Shown: positions 1 to 6,072, counted from the stretch's first letter. The stretch is 6,811 nt of DNA from an uncultured Aliterella sp. (GCA_905479905.1 CAJQOK010000482.1:1-6811); one strand, 5' to 3'. Made by a program: numbers and translations. Notes: generated by a model from the sequence alone, not told the origin.

Positions 1-2
1 GG

Positions 3-2375
3 ATAGACACAGAATTTCCTAGCGAGTCTACTAAAAGAGGAAAAGTTGGCATTAGTCTAAACGAGAGAGAATCAGCAATGAAATATTTAGCTCCTGAAAA
101 ATTGAGTTGGGAGAAAAAAGAAGTATCTTATACAAATGACTTTAAAACTCATGCCAATGGAACCGCAAGTTTAACTGGAAATGATTATATTCTGTTACCT
201 TACATTCTTGCAGTTCAACTAAGCAAACCGGACTTAAAATTTGACGTAGATGGGAAAACAATTCAGTTCCACAGAGGAACTGCTGAAAGAGGAGCCGAGT
301 TAGTTTCTTGGGAACCATTAATTTATACAAGTAATGAAAAAACCTATTATTATTCGATAGTTATAAAGTTAAATTTAGTATTAGAACCAGGTTTAAATTA
401 TCCAAGACTTGATATTAAACTTAGTATAAGACGCTGGATTAGTATAAATGATTCTCAGTTGTCAAATAATCACGGTAGTAATGCTTACATTCGTACCCAA
501 TTAAATTGGGGTCAAGCTTTAAACCCTAACGATTACACAAAATACTTCATCTCTTGCCGGATGATTTCTAAAAACCATCAACCTAATTGGGATGAAAATC
601 TCGCTCACCTGCTACAAAAATTAGGTACTTTGTCAATAACTCCCCAGGAAATTTTAGCTAACCCATCAGCAGCTTTAAGCAATGAGACTAATATAGGTAT
701 TGCTTATAAAGATGGTATGGAACCTAATCATTTAGTAGCTAAGGGGCTGCCCACTATTAATACTTATGAGCTTTTAAACCAGGTAGGTGATGTCTTAAAA
801 AAGTATTTAGAACCGATAGACTGTCAACGTCAACTTAATCCGATAAGCAAGCAGAGAAGAACACAAAAAATCAAGCAGTTAAGTCATTTTTTTGATTTGA
901 AGAAGCCAGAAAAGAGTTTTGATGAACCTCTGCGTCGAAAAAAAGATGAGGTAGAAGAAGCTTTTCAGTTACGGCTACAGCATTTTGAAGAAACCCTTAT
1001 TTTAAAACAAGCAAATTTACGGAATGCAATTATTTCATGTATTGGGAAACATCTAACGATTTGGATTTGGTACTCTAAAGATGACAATTTGGAACAACGC
1101 CTTAAAGCAATACAGCATTGCTTGGGATTACCGGATACAAATGCAGAAAGCTACTCCTTCCCAGAAGGATTAACAGTACATATTCGCAAGCAAGAGACTG
1201 GAAGCCTTGCAGAACGTCTAAATTTACCTACCAATTACAAACCTAACAAAACACAACGAGAAAAAGCTACTAAAGTCCGTATTAAACTAATTACTGAGAC
1301 TGCACTACCTGTTAAATCTGAATTATTAGGTAAGGTGGGAGTTTGGTTTGAACTTTACGGCAAAGATTTCTGGAGTAGGCATCCTTGGTGCGATCCCAAA
1401 AATGCAACCCGTCTGGGATTTGCAGAAATAGGAATGGGCAGCCAATTTATTAGTCCCGATCATAAAGGGTATCACCAAAAAGCTATTAGTAGTTTTATCG
1501 ATCTGTTACGGTTTTTAGGAGTTCGTATGACTCCATCTTATCTACAATTACCTGGTGTAGAAAAAGATACTCCCATTAATGAAGTAGCAGTATACCTGGT
1601 TAATCGTACTTCTAAAACCAGTGCTAACGGTAAGCCACAATTAATTCCTTTAATGGTAAAGATGTCTTCCTTAACGGCTGAAATTAATGCTATTTTTCCA
1701 GGATTAGAATCGTGGGTTTCTTATGATGAAGCCTCCACGCGCATAAATAATGAAGGAAAGAGTTTTACAGATGATGATTTTGGTAGAGCTAAAATTCGCA
1801 CATTTATTGAACAGACTTTAAATAAAAAAGAATTAAAAGACAAGCCAACAATACTTTATTGTGAAGCTGAAAATCTCCGTAAAGTTTGGACGTGGTTACA
1901 AGATCCGCAAATGTTGAATAATGGCTTGTCGTTTGCTGAACGAGAAAACCCCGTTTTTGTTTCTATGCCAGGACTGCGTGTAATTCGATGTCGTTCTGGG
2001 AATGAAACAGCAGACTGGTATGGGGTAGATGGCACTCAAATATCTGGATTTGTAACAGGTATATTCAAGAATCCCGATAACGATCGCGTATTTCAAAGTA
2101 TTGGTGGAAAGTCAGTAACAATGAAGGGTGTTGTTCAAAATTTATCTCGAATAGAAAACCCTGAAAAATTTTGGCAACATCCCTCAATTGTTGAAATAGC
2201 CGTAGGTTATTATCAGGAAAATGATGACTACTTACACTTAGCTGCGATCGCTCATGAGTCTCGTTGTGGAGTGTTGCAATACAAAGATTTTTTAGAAAGA
2301 CCTAGAGTTCTTCATTATGCTAAACAGATGGCTGATTATGTCCTGATGCTAGAGGATGATAACCAAACTGATTAA
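3..2375 (+). CDS. pPIWI_RE family protein, prokaryotic PIWI with MID and RNase H-like domains (5' end outside the window)
   Basis: This protein belongs to the divergent bacterial PIWI family proposed to use guide strands to restrict actively transcribed foreign DNA at R-loops. Residues are numbered from the first ATG, at 78. An N-terminal pPIWI_RE_X-type region covers about 30-125 (IQFHRG, ELVSWEP, then YPRLDIKLSIRRW). A MID-like region at about 395-500 holds the family signature DPKNATRLGFAEIGMGSQFI (439-458) and DLLRFLGV. The RNase H-fold region at about 505-755 shows PGLRVIRCR, RVFQSIGGKS, HPSIVEIAV and a C-terminal RPRVLHYAKQMADYVL segment. The family is named for conserved Arg and Glu residues; E706 and R729 are candidates. 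The frame is open upstream of ATG 78 to the window edge, and relatives carry more N-terminal sequence, so the gene very probably starts outside. The helicase and nuclease partners are absent downstream. Family assignment is strong; activity is predicted only. Confidence 0.88.
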   Translation: MDTEFPSESTKRGKVGISLNERESAMKYLAPEKLSWEKKEVSYTNDFKTHANGTASLTGNDYILLPYILAVQLSKPDLKFDVDGKTIQFHRGTAERGAELVSWEPLIYTSNEKTYYYSIVIKLNLVLEPGLNYPRLDIKLSIRRWISINDSQLSNNHGSNAYIRTQLNWGQALNPNDYTKYFISCRMISKNHQPNWDENLAHLLQKLGTLSITPQEILANPSAALSNETNIGIAYKDGMEPNHLVAKGLPTINTYELLNQVGDVLKKYLEPIDCQRQLNPISKQRRTQKIKQLSHFFDLKKPEKSFDEPLRRKKDEVEEAFQLRLQHFEETLILKQANLRNAIISCIGKHLTIWIWYSKDDNLEQRLKAIQHCLGLPDTNAESYSFPEGLTVHIRKQETGSLAERLNLPTNYKPNKTQREKATKVRIKLITETALPVKSELLGKVGVWFELYGKDFWSRHPWCDPKNATRLGFAEIGMGSQFISPDHKGYHQKAISSFIDLLRFLGVRMTPSYLQLPGVEKDTPINEVAVYLVNRTSKTSANGKPQLIPLMVKMSSLTAEINAIFPGLESWVSYDEASTRINNEGKSFTDDDFGRAKIRTFIEQTLNKKELKDKPTILYCEAENLRKVWTWLQDPQMLNNGLSFAERENPVFVSMPGLRVIRCRSGNETADWYGVDGTQISGFVTGIFKNPDNDRVFQSIGGKSVTMKGVVQNLSRIENPEKFWQHPSIVEIAVGYYQENDDYLHLAAIAHESRCGVLQYKDFLERPRVLHYAKQMADYVLMLEDDNQTD
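2244..2251. repeat. HIP1 octamer GCGATCGC
   Basis: A perfect copy of the cyanobacterial highly iterated palindrome, here inside the pPIWI_RE coding region. Near matches occur at about 2080 (ACGATCGC) and about 5128 (GCGATCGT). The octamer is over-represented in many cyanobacterial genomes and supports the host assignment; it is not evidence of a local function. Confidence 0.9.
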
Positions 2376-2457
2376 ATATACCCAGAATGTGGTAACTATG
2401 AGTTTTGTGTCTGCAACGCAAGGTTAGCGTCAATCATTATTTAAGCCAACAACGATT

Positions 2458-3057
2458 TTACCCTCCCCTAACTACGCCCTTAATAGTTGCATCCAATAAA
2501 TCTACATCCTTTGCTGGATAAACCGAAGCTTGAGTTCCCCTGTATAACTGCTTCGGGGGGATTTGCCCGTGCCTATCTTTGTAGGATTCATTTGCCCACA
2601 TCTCAATTTTCATCCTTTGATTGGCGCTAATTTCCAAACCTAAATGTTTGGCTCTTTGCTGAATAAACCAAAACTCAGGCTCTTTTTTGGCGCTCGCTGC
2701 CTTAGTATTGCTGCGGGACGATTGAGTGGCGATTGCCTCCCTAGGTGCGCTCCCTTGCATCGCTGCCACTTCTAAAAACGCCACCTTCTCGGATAAAGCC
2801 GTGACCAAACTATGCAGGAAATCTTGGCGAGTTGCTAGATACTCATCTACGCTTGCTTTAACTTTCTCGTCAAAGCGTTTATCTAATGGGTTTACATCTA
2901 GATTATCTAAAGAACCATCTAGGTAAAGTTGGATAAATTGAGTAAGTATAGCGGTCGCTGTTGTCCCTGAATCCTGACAGCGATGCTTAAACTCTATCCA
3001 CAAATTTTCATCGCAATTAAACGATGCCAGCTTCTTATTACGCCCTGTATTGCTCAT
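2458..3057 (-). CDS. Ribbon-helix-helix DNA-binding protein with coiled-coil and unknown C-terminal domain
   Basis: This is a probable DNA-binding regulator or partition-type protein whose function I do not recognise. Numbering from the outer ATG at 3081 (207 residues), a ribbon-helix-helix pattern spans about 18-56: the strand LASFNC, helix ENLWIEFKHRC, a GTTA turn, then helix AILTQFIQLYL. A charged, heptad-like helix follows (about 66-106). Next is a small-residue linker (109-133, MQGSAPREAIATQSS and onward), then a conserved-looking domain at 135-205 with EFWFIQQRAKHLGLEI and PPKQLYRG. I favour the second ATG (MSNTGRNKK, 3057), because a good promoter places transcription start only about 2 nt before the outer ATG; 3081 stays possible. 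No Shine-Dalgarno is evident at either. The gene converges on the PIWI gene with 82 bp between them. Direct repeats at its promoter suggest autoregulation, as is usual for such proteins (inference). Confidence 0.7.
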   Translation of the reverse strand: MSNTGRNKKLASFNCDENLWIEFKHRCQDSGTTATAILTQFIQLYLDGSLDNLDVNPLDKRFDEKVKASVDEYLATRQDFLHSLVTALSEKVAFLEVAAMQGSAPREAIATQSSRSNTKAASAKKEPEFWFIQQRAKHLGLEISANQRMKIEMWANESYKDRHGQIPPKQLYRGTQASVYPAKDVDLLDATIKGVVRGG

Positions 3058-3058
3058 T

Positions 3059-3095
3059 TCTAGGTCAAGTATAGGTAACATCTAGGTCAGCTATA
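3059..3095. repeat. Two 15-bp direct repeats spaced 22 bp, candidate operator
   Basis: TCTAGGTCAAGTATA (3059-3073) and TCTAGGTCAGCTATA (3081-3095) agree at 13 of 15 positions and start 22 bp apart, about two helical turns, so both present the same DNA face. The second copy covers the -10 box of the minus-strand gene. Ribbon-helix-helix proteins commonly bind such short tandem repeats cooperatively to repress their own gene; that use here is inferred. The core CTAGGTCAA recurs at 3772-3780. Confidence 0.55.
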
Positions 3096-3119
3096 CAGCA
3101 TTTTTTCCTTATTAGTCAA
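3090..3119 (-). promoter_or_regulatory. Promoter of the ribbon-helix-helix gene
   Basis: On the minus strand there is TTGACT (3119-3114), an 18-bp spacer, then TATAGC (3095-3090), close to sigma70-type -35 and -10 boxes. Transcription should start near 3083, overlapping the 22-bp-spaced repeats. Prediction from consensus only. Confidence 0.5.
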
Positions 3120-3129
3120 GGTACTACCT
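3119..3129. promoter_or_regulatory. Palindrome AGGTA-C-TACCT at the -35 box
   Basis: A perfect 5+1+5 inverted repeat that touches the -35 hexamer of the minus-strand promoter and lies in the divergent region between the ribbon-helix-helix gene and the DUF1778 antitoxin gene. It is positioned to be an operator; no binding protein can be assigned from sequence. Confidence 0.35.
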
Positions 3130-3190
3130 AGATGACTATTACGATACTTCTTGCTGCTACAAAAAACAAACCAACTCCTCGTTTTTGTGT

Positions 3191-3224
3191 GGACATTGTC
3201 CGCCATCAAGAGTCATGCTAAAAA
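3191..3224 (+). promoter_or_regulatory. Promoter and palindromic operator of the DUF1778/GNAT module
   Basis: GGACA-T-TGTCC (3191-3201) is a perfect 5+1+5 palindrome. It overlaps a possible -35 box TTGTCC (3196-3201), followed by a 17-bp spacer and TAAAAA (3219-3224), each 4 of 6 against consensus. DUF1778 antitoxins usually repress their own operon by binding palindromes here, so this is the likely operator (inference). Confidence 0.4.
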
Positions 3225-3254
3225 TTGCAGCATACATTCGCCTCTCGCCCGATT

Positions 3255-3542
3255 ATGTCAGAAACATCTAAAGCCAAAAACAACAGAATTGATTTGCGAG
3301 TCACTCTAGAACAAAAAGAAGTATTGGAACGTGCGGCGGCTCTCAAAGGAGTTTCTTTAAGTGCCTACACCCTATTTCATCTGTTACCAGCCGCCAAACA
3401 GGAAGTAGACTCCCATGAAAAGCTAGTTTTGTCTAATCATGACCGGGACTTGTTTATGTCGGTTATGGACAATCCCCCAGAACTAAAGGGGAAACTCAAA
3501 GGAGCTATCAAAAAATATCGAGAAAAGTATGGAAAGCCATAG
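3255..3542 (+). CDS. DUF1778 (TacA-like) type II antitoxin
   Basis: This is the antitoxin partner of a GNAT acetyltransferase toxin: it binds operator DNA through an N-terminal ribbon-helix-helix and wraps the toxin with its C-terminal tail. In the 95-residue product starting MSETSKAKNN, RIDLRVT (11-17) is the DNA-contacting strand. KEVLERAAAL and VSLSAYTLFHLLPAAKQ form the two helices. The tail LVLSNHDRDLFMSVMDNPPELKGKL is typical of the toxin-binding part. I chose ATG 3255 because a TTG upstream (3225) adds only ten atypical residues and would lie right beside the predicted -10. The gene appears intact and ends with a 14-nt overlap into the toxin frame, the usual translationally coupled layout. 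Because the toxin is truncated, this is probably an orphan antitoxin that may still regulate its promoter. Confidence 0.88.
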   Translation: MSETSKAKNNRIDLRVTLEQKEVLERAAALKGVSLSAYTLFHLLPAAKQEVDSHEKLVLSNHDRDLFMSVMDNPPELKGKLKGAIKKYREKYGKP

Positions 3543-3894
3543 GGAGACAAAATGGGATTTTCTCCCCATTGATAAAAAATATCAAAAAAACTCTTTTGAT
3601 TGCGGATACCCTACCCTGAATGATTATCTCAAAAAATATGCTAGACAAAATCATCTCAAAGGTATTGCTAAAACCTTTGTCGCAGTTCCCGCATCAGGAG
3701 GATTAAAAGTTGATGGTTACTATACAGTTAGCGCCAGTATCATTGAGTCTGAGTTTCTTCCCGACTCTTACCTAGGTCAACCATCATCAGAGAATTTGGT
3801 TAACTATACCAATCATTGCTTAACCTTCCACATTCGGTTATCAAAATTGAACCTCAGTGCTGGCTCTAAAGTTAACTGCAAGTCAGGATGCTGA
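3529..3894 (+). pseudogene. Truncated GNAT acetyltransferase toxin (TacT-like)
   Basis: Intact members acetylate the amino group of charged tRNAs and stop translation. Residues 1-81 match the N-terminal half of such toxins: DFLPIDKKY, then FDCGYPTLNDYLKKYARQN, GIAKTFVAV and the strand VDGYYTVSAS, ending at LPDSY. From about 3772 the similarity stops. The rest of the frame (LGQPSSENLV and onward) is unrelated, and from 3813 it is simply antisense to the RES gene. Missing are the RLAVD-type strand, the acetyl-CoA-binding (R/Q)xxGxG loop and the C-terminal fold; 121 residues compare with about 160-175 in relatives. The start ATG 3529 overlaps the antitoxin end by 14 nt. I conclude the toxin is inactive, cut by the junction with the neighbouring RES/Xre module. 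Confidence 0.82.
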
Positions 3895-4275
3895 GGATTA
3901 AGCAGATAATTAAATTCAACGGGAATAATCGCAGAAGGAACTTTAAGTACGGGCGAGTCTTGCTTTTGCAACCATTGCTTGCCGATATTTTGCAAAGTGG
4001 GATAAGCTGCCATACTTTGCCAATTCTCCGGTAGGCTATTTACGTCTACTACCGTCATCGCCATATCTTCCGGCAGAAAAGCACGGATAGCAACCAAAGG
4101 AATGCGCGAGCTTTCGGTATGCACAAAAACTTCCAAACTAGCAAGCGCTAGACTTTGGGCCGTGTAGACAACCTTAAATCCTTGAGGAGTCCATCTTGCT
4201 TGAGCGTAAAGTCCACCTATTCCGGAAAAGGCGCTATCCAGGTGTTTTTGCTTGCAAATTCGCCCTTCCTTGCAC
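3813..4275 (-). pseudogene. RES-domain toxin (NAD+ phosphorylase type) with a 5' frameshift
   Basis: RES toxins deplete cellular NAD+. Reading the minus strand in the frame ending at TGA 3815-3813 gives an almost complete domain: RICKQKHLDSAFSGIGG, ARWTPQGFKVVYTAQSLALA, SLEVFVH, SLPENW, IGKQWL, VPSAI, NYLLNPQHPD. The Arg (4196-4194), Tyr (4166-4164), Glu (4133-4131) and Ser (3935-3933) expected at the active site are present, with 10 and 11 residues between the first three. The natural start is most likely GTG 4275-4273, overlapping the antitoxin stop (TAGTG), but that frame ends within 13 codons. One extra G in the GGG at 4265-4263 explains the shift. A TTG at 4136 would start too late and lose Arg and Tyr; an ATT start at 4259 would rescue the domain. 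Domain identity is firm; loss of function is probable, barring sequencing error. Confidence 0.78.
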
Positions 4276-4727
4276 TACCCAAACATCCCGTATTCAGCAC
4301 GATACAGCATTGCTTCAACTTTTTTTGCTCCAGCATCGGTAGCTAGTGCTTGTAATGGTGTTTCTCCTGATAGTGCGGTTTTTGGAGTAGACAGCCACCG
4401 CTTAGTTTCAACTTCATCTTCAAATAACTCCAGCGCTTGCTTTATAATGCGGTTAAAGCGTTCCAATCTGTCCGCAACGGCGATCTTGAGGACGGGATTT
4501 TGCTTCTCGTAGCGAAACTGAGTGCTTTCGGAAATTCCGAATAGTTGCTTTACATCAGTTTTGTCTAAATCAAAACGTTTGACTATCTCCTTAATAGATT
4601 CGTACTTTTTATTTCCTGTCGTAACGCTAGATGAATCAACGTGTTGCTTATCTGCGGCGATAGCGCAAGCGCGCCCGGTCACGGGCTTCGCTTGGTAGGA
4701 GTCAATTTGACTGGTAGTTTTGACCAT
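4275..4727 (-). CDS. Xre/MbcA/ParS-type antitoxin of a RES/Xre module
   Basis: This is the antitoxin of the RES toxin family; it represses the operon and covers the toxin active site with its C-terminal domain. In the 150-residue product, a helix-turn-helix-like region occupies about 43-75 (SIKEIVKRFDLDKTDVKQLF, then GISESTQFRYEK). The ParS/MbcA toxin-binding domain (formerly DUF2384) fills 81-150: IAVADRLERFNRIIKQALEL, the pattern WLSTPKTALSGETPLQAL, and the typical ending AEYGMFG. The first 40 residues are a variable tail partly encoded by a palindromic repeat (4667-4693). ATG 4727 follows a strong extended -10. Antitoxin-first order with a TAGTG overlap into the toxin start is normal for the family. 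This gene looks intact while its toxin is frameshifted, and its stop codon is now in frame with the RES domain. Confidence 0.88.
   Translation of the reverse strand: MVKTTSQIDSYQAKPVTGRACAIAADKQHVDSSSVTTGNKKYESIKEIVKRFDLDKTDVKQLFGISESTQFRYEKQNPVLKIAVADRLERFNRIIKQALELFEDEVETKRWLSTPKTALSGETPLQALATDAGAKKVEAMLYRAEYGMFG
4667..4693. repeat. Imperfect palindromic repeat inside the antitoxin gene
   Basis: The left arm AAGCG-CG-CCCG (4667-4677) pairs with the right arm CGGG-CTT-CGCTT (4682-4693) around a GTCA loop: 9 paired bases with a small internal loop. It encodes residues about 12-21 of the antitoxin, in the variable tail before the helix-turn-helix. It is more GC-rich than its surroundings, as expected of a small mobile palindromic element of the kind scattered in cyanobacterial genomes (inference). 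Confidence 0.5.
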
Positions 4728-4754
4728 AGTTACTTAATTTCAATTGACACTTTA

Positions 4755-4763
4755 ATTATATCA
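4755..4763 (-). promoter_or_regulatory. Extended -10 promoter of the Xre/RES operon
   Basis: On the minus strand TGATATAAT is a perfect extended -10 (TGn plus TATAAT), 28 bp before the antitoxin ATG. The -35 region is weak, as is common for extended -10 promoters. A TCAATTGA palindrome (4740-4747) lies between the -10 box and the ATG and could be the antitoxin's operator (inference). Confidence 0.55.
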
Positions 4764-4867
4764 AATGAAGCAGATGAAACTATCGCGCTCTATATCTGTA
4801 GCCCAATAGTCTAGGTTGGCAAATACTTTCTTCGGTTCGAGCTAAGAATTTTTAACGCTACTCAAGT

Positions 4868-4875
4868 GCGATCGC
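4868..4875. repeat. HIP1 octamer GCGATCGC
   Basis: A perfect cyanobacterial HIP1 copy in the non-coding stretch between the antitoxin gene and the recombinase gene. It supports a cyanobacterial host. Confidence 0.9.
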
Positions 4876-4911
4876 CTACTCCAAGAACGGGGTAACACAG
4901 TGATAAACTTA

Positions 4912-4939
4912 GGTTACGGAAAGCACCATTATCGTAACC
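4912..4939. other. Candidate dif-like recombination site (11-6-11)
   Basis: The left arm GGTTACGGAAA (4912-4922) and right arm TTATCGTAACC (4929-4939) are inverted copies agreeing at 9 of 11 positions, with the outer 7 perfect. They flank a 6-bp centre, GCACCA. This 28-bp layout is that of Xer dif sites, and the right arm shares 7 of 11 bases with the E. coli XerD arm. It lies 9 bp upstream of a tyrosine recombinase gene. It could instead be an operator of that gene. Confidence 0.45.
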
Positions 4940-4948
4940 ATCATATCT

Positions 4949-5920
4949 ATGACTGAGTTAATGCTTGCTACTACTAGCGCGCTGCCAGCAGGTTTTCAGC
5001 CCCAAATTAAGGAGCTAGATGTAGTCAAAGAACTCCTATGCGATAAGCGCAGCCTCAATACCCGCCTTGCCTATGAAAAAGATTTGCGAGATTTCTTTAG
5101 GTATGTAGCAGGGGTTGAGCCGAGTTCTGCGATCGTTAGGAGCTTTTTGCTGCTTTCCCGATTTGAGGCGAAGTCTCTTGTACTAAGGTATAAAGCTAGT
5201 CTGGTAGACAAGGGACTAAAGGAAGCGACCGTTAATAGAAGGTTGGCAGCAATCAAAGCGCTAGTTAATCATGCTCGGAAGCTGGGGTTACTAGAGTGGA
5301 GTTTGGCAGATATCAAAAGCGAGAAGGTGAAGCCCTACCGCGATACTACCGGGATTGCTCCAGCTTCTTTTAAAGGGATGTTAATTGCAAGCTCTACCGA
5401 TACTCTTAAAGGCAAAAGAGATTATGCCTTGTTGCGCCTGCTTTGGGACAACGCTCTCCGACGTGGTGAAGTGGCACTAGCTGACATGAAAGATTTGGAT
5501 TTAGAAGGAAGAAAGCTCTGGATTATCGGTAAGGGTAGAGGTAGCCAGAAGGAATCAGTCTCGCTGTCAGTCTCCACAGTCAAAGCGTTGCAAGCATGGT
5601 TGCTGGCAAGAAAGGAATTAAATATCAACCAGCCGTTGTTTATTGCCTTAGACCGAGCTAGTTACGGGCATCGGCTCACGGGAACTGCTATCTATAAAAT
5701 TGTCCAAGCAGCAGGAGCTAAGGCTGGTATTAGCAAGAATATCAGCCCCCACCGGATTAGGCACTCTGGGATTACGGCGGCGCTGGAAGCAACAGGCGGC
5801 GATGTCCGGCGGGTACAGAAGCTCTCGCGCCACGCTAACTTGAATACATTGATGATTTATGACGACAACCGACTAAATCATCAGGCAGAGATTACAGAAA
5901 TACTTGCAGATTTGGTTTGA
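4949..5920 (+). CDS. Tyrosine recombinase/integrase (XerC/D-like)
   Basis: A site-specific recombinase that cuts and rejoins DNA through a 3'-phosphotyrosine bond. In 323 residues, the N-terminal core-binding (SAM-like) domain spans about 25-115 (SLNTRLAYEKDLRDFFRYV, then TVNRRLAAIKALVNHARKLG). The catalytic domain spans about 140-320. All catalytic residues are visible: R171 in ALRRGEV, K195 in GKGRG, H268 and R271 in SPHRIRHSG, H295 in LSRHANL, and the nucleophile Y304 in LMIYDD. Length and layout match the short Xer-type integrases (about 300 residues), without the arm-binding domain of lambda-type enzymes. The gene appears intact; ATG 4949 precedes the core domain by a normal distance, with no clear Shine-Dalgarno. 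It may resolve plasmid multimers or mobilise neighbouring modules at the dif-like site just upstream (inference). Confidence 0.93.
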   Translation: MTELMLATTSALPAGFQPQIKELDVVKELLCDKRSLNTRLAYEKDLRDFFRYVAGVEPSSAIVRSFLLLSRFEAKSLVLRYKASLVDKGLKEATVNRRLAAIKALVNHARKLGLLEWSLADIKSEKVKPYRDTTGIAPASFKGMLIASSTDTLKGKRDYALLRLLWDNALRRGEVALADMKDLDLEGRKLWIIGKGRGSQKESVSLSVSTVKALQAWLLARKELNINQPLFIALDRASYGHRLTGTAIYKIVQAAGAKAGISKNISPHRIRHSGITAALEATGGDVRRVQKLSRHANLNTLMIYDDNRLNHQAEITEILADLV

Positions 5921-6008
5921 TCTACAATTCAATTGCTTATAGATTTAGCTTTGCATCGTTTGCCTTACATTGAGCCATATCATTATGATTAGTTTTGGCG
6001 GCATAGAT

Positions 6009-6040
6009 GCAGCCGGAATTTTTGGTTCCGTTGCTTATTT
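6009..6040 (+). terminator. Possible rho-independent terminator after the recombinase gene
   Basis: CGGAA (6014-6018) pairs with TTCCG (6026-6030) around a 7-nt loop, extended by GCA/TGC across a small bulge and followed by TTATTTT. It lies about 90 bp after the recombinase stop. The stem is short, so the call is weak. Confidence 0.3.
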
Positions 6041-6072
6041 TGACGAATATGCAGAGTTTTGAAAAACTTCTT

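Noticed and set aside
2726..2926. Plus-strand 66-codon frame opposite the ribbon-helix-helix gene
   Set aside because: It is entirely antisense to a gene with a recognisable fold and has no motif of its own.
3796..3812. Inverted repeat TTGGT/ACCAA between the two truncated toxin genes as a terminator
   Set aside because: The stem is only 5 bp and AT-containing, with no U-tract on either strand.
3813..4136. The 107-codon frame from TTG 4136 as a complete RES toxin
   Set aside because: It would lack the conserved Arg and Tyr encoded just upstream in the same frame, so 4136 is an internal Leu codon.
4155..4512. Plus-strand reading frames of 63 and 86 codons
   Set aside because: They lie antisense to the RES domain and the Xre antitoxin, whose protein motifs are clear on the minus strand; their own translations show no recognisable motif.
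4744..4749. Perfect TTGACA on the plus strand as a recombinase promoter
   Set aside because: No acceptable -10 box lies 15-19 bp downstream, and the site is about 200 bp from the recombinase start.
5985..6062. A 25-codon plus-strand frame (MISFGGIDAAGIFGSVAYF...)
   Set aside because: It is too short to support, has no Shine-Dalgarno, and overlaps a possible terminator hairpin.
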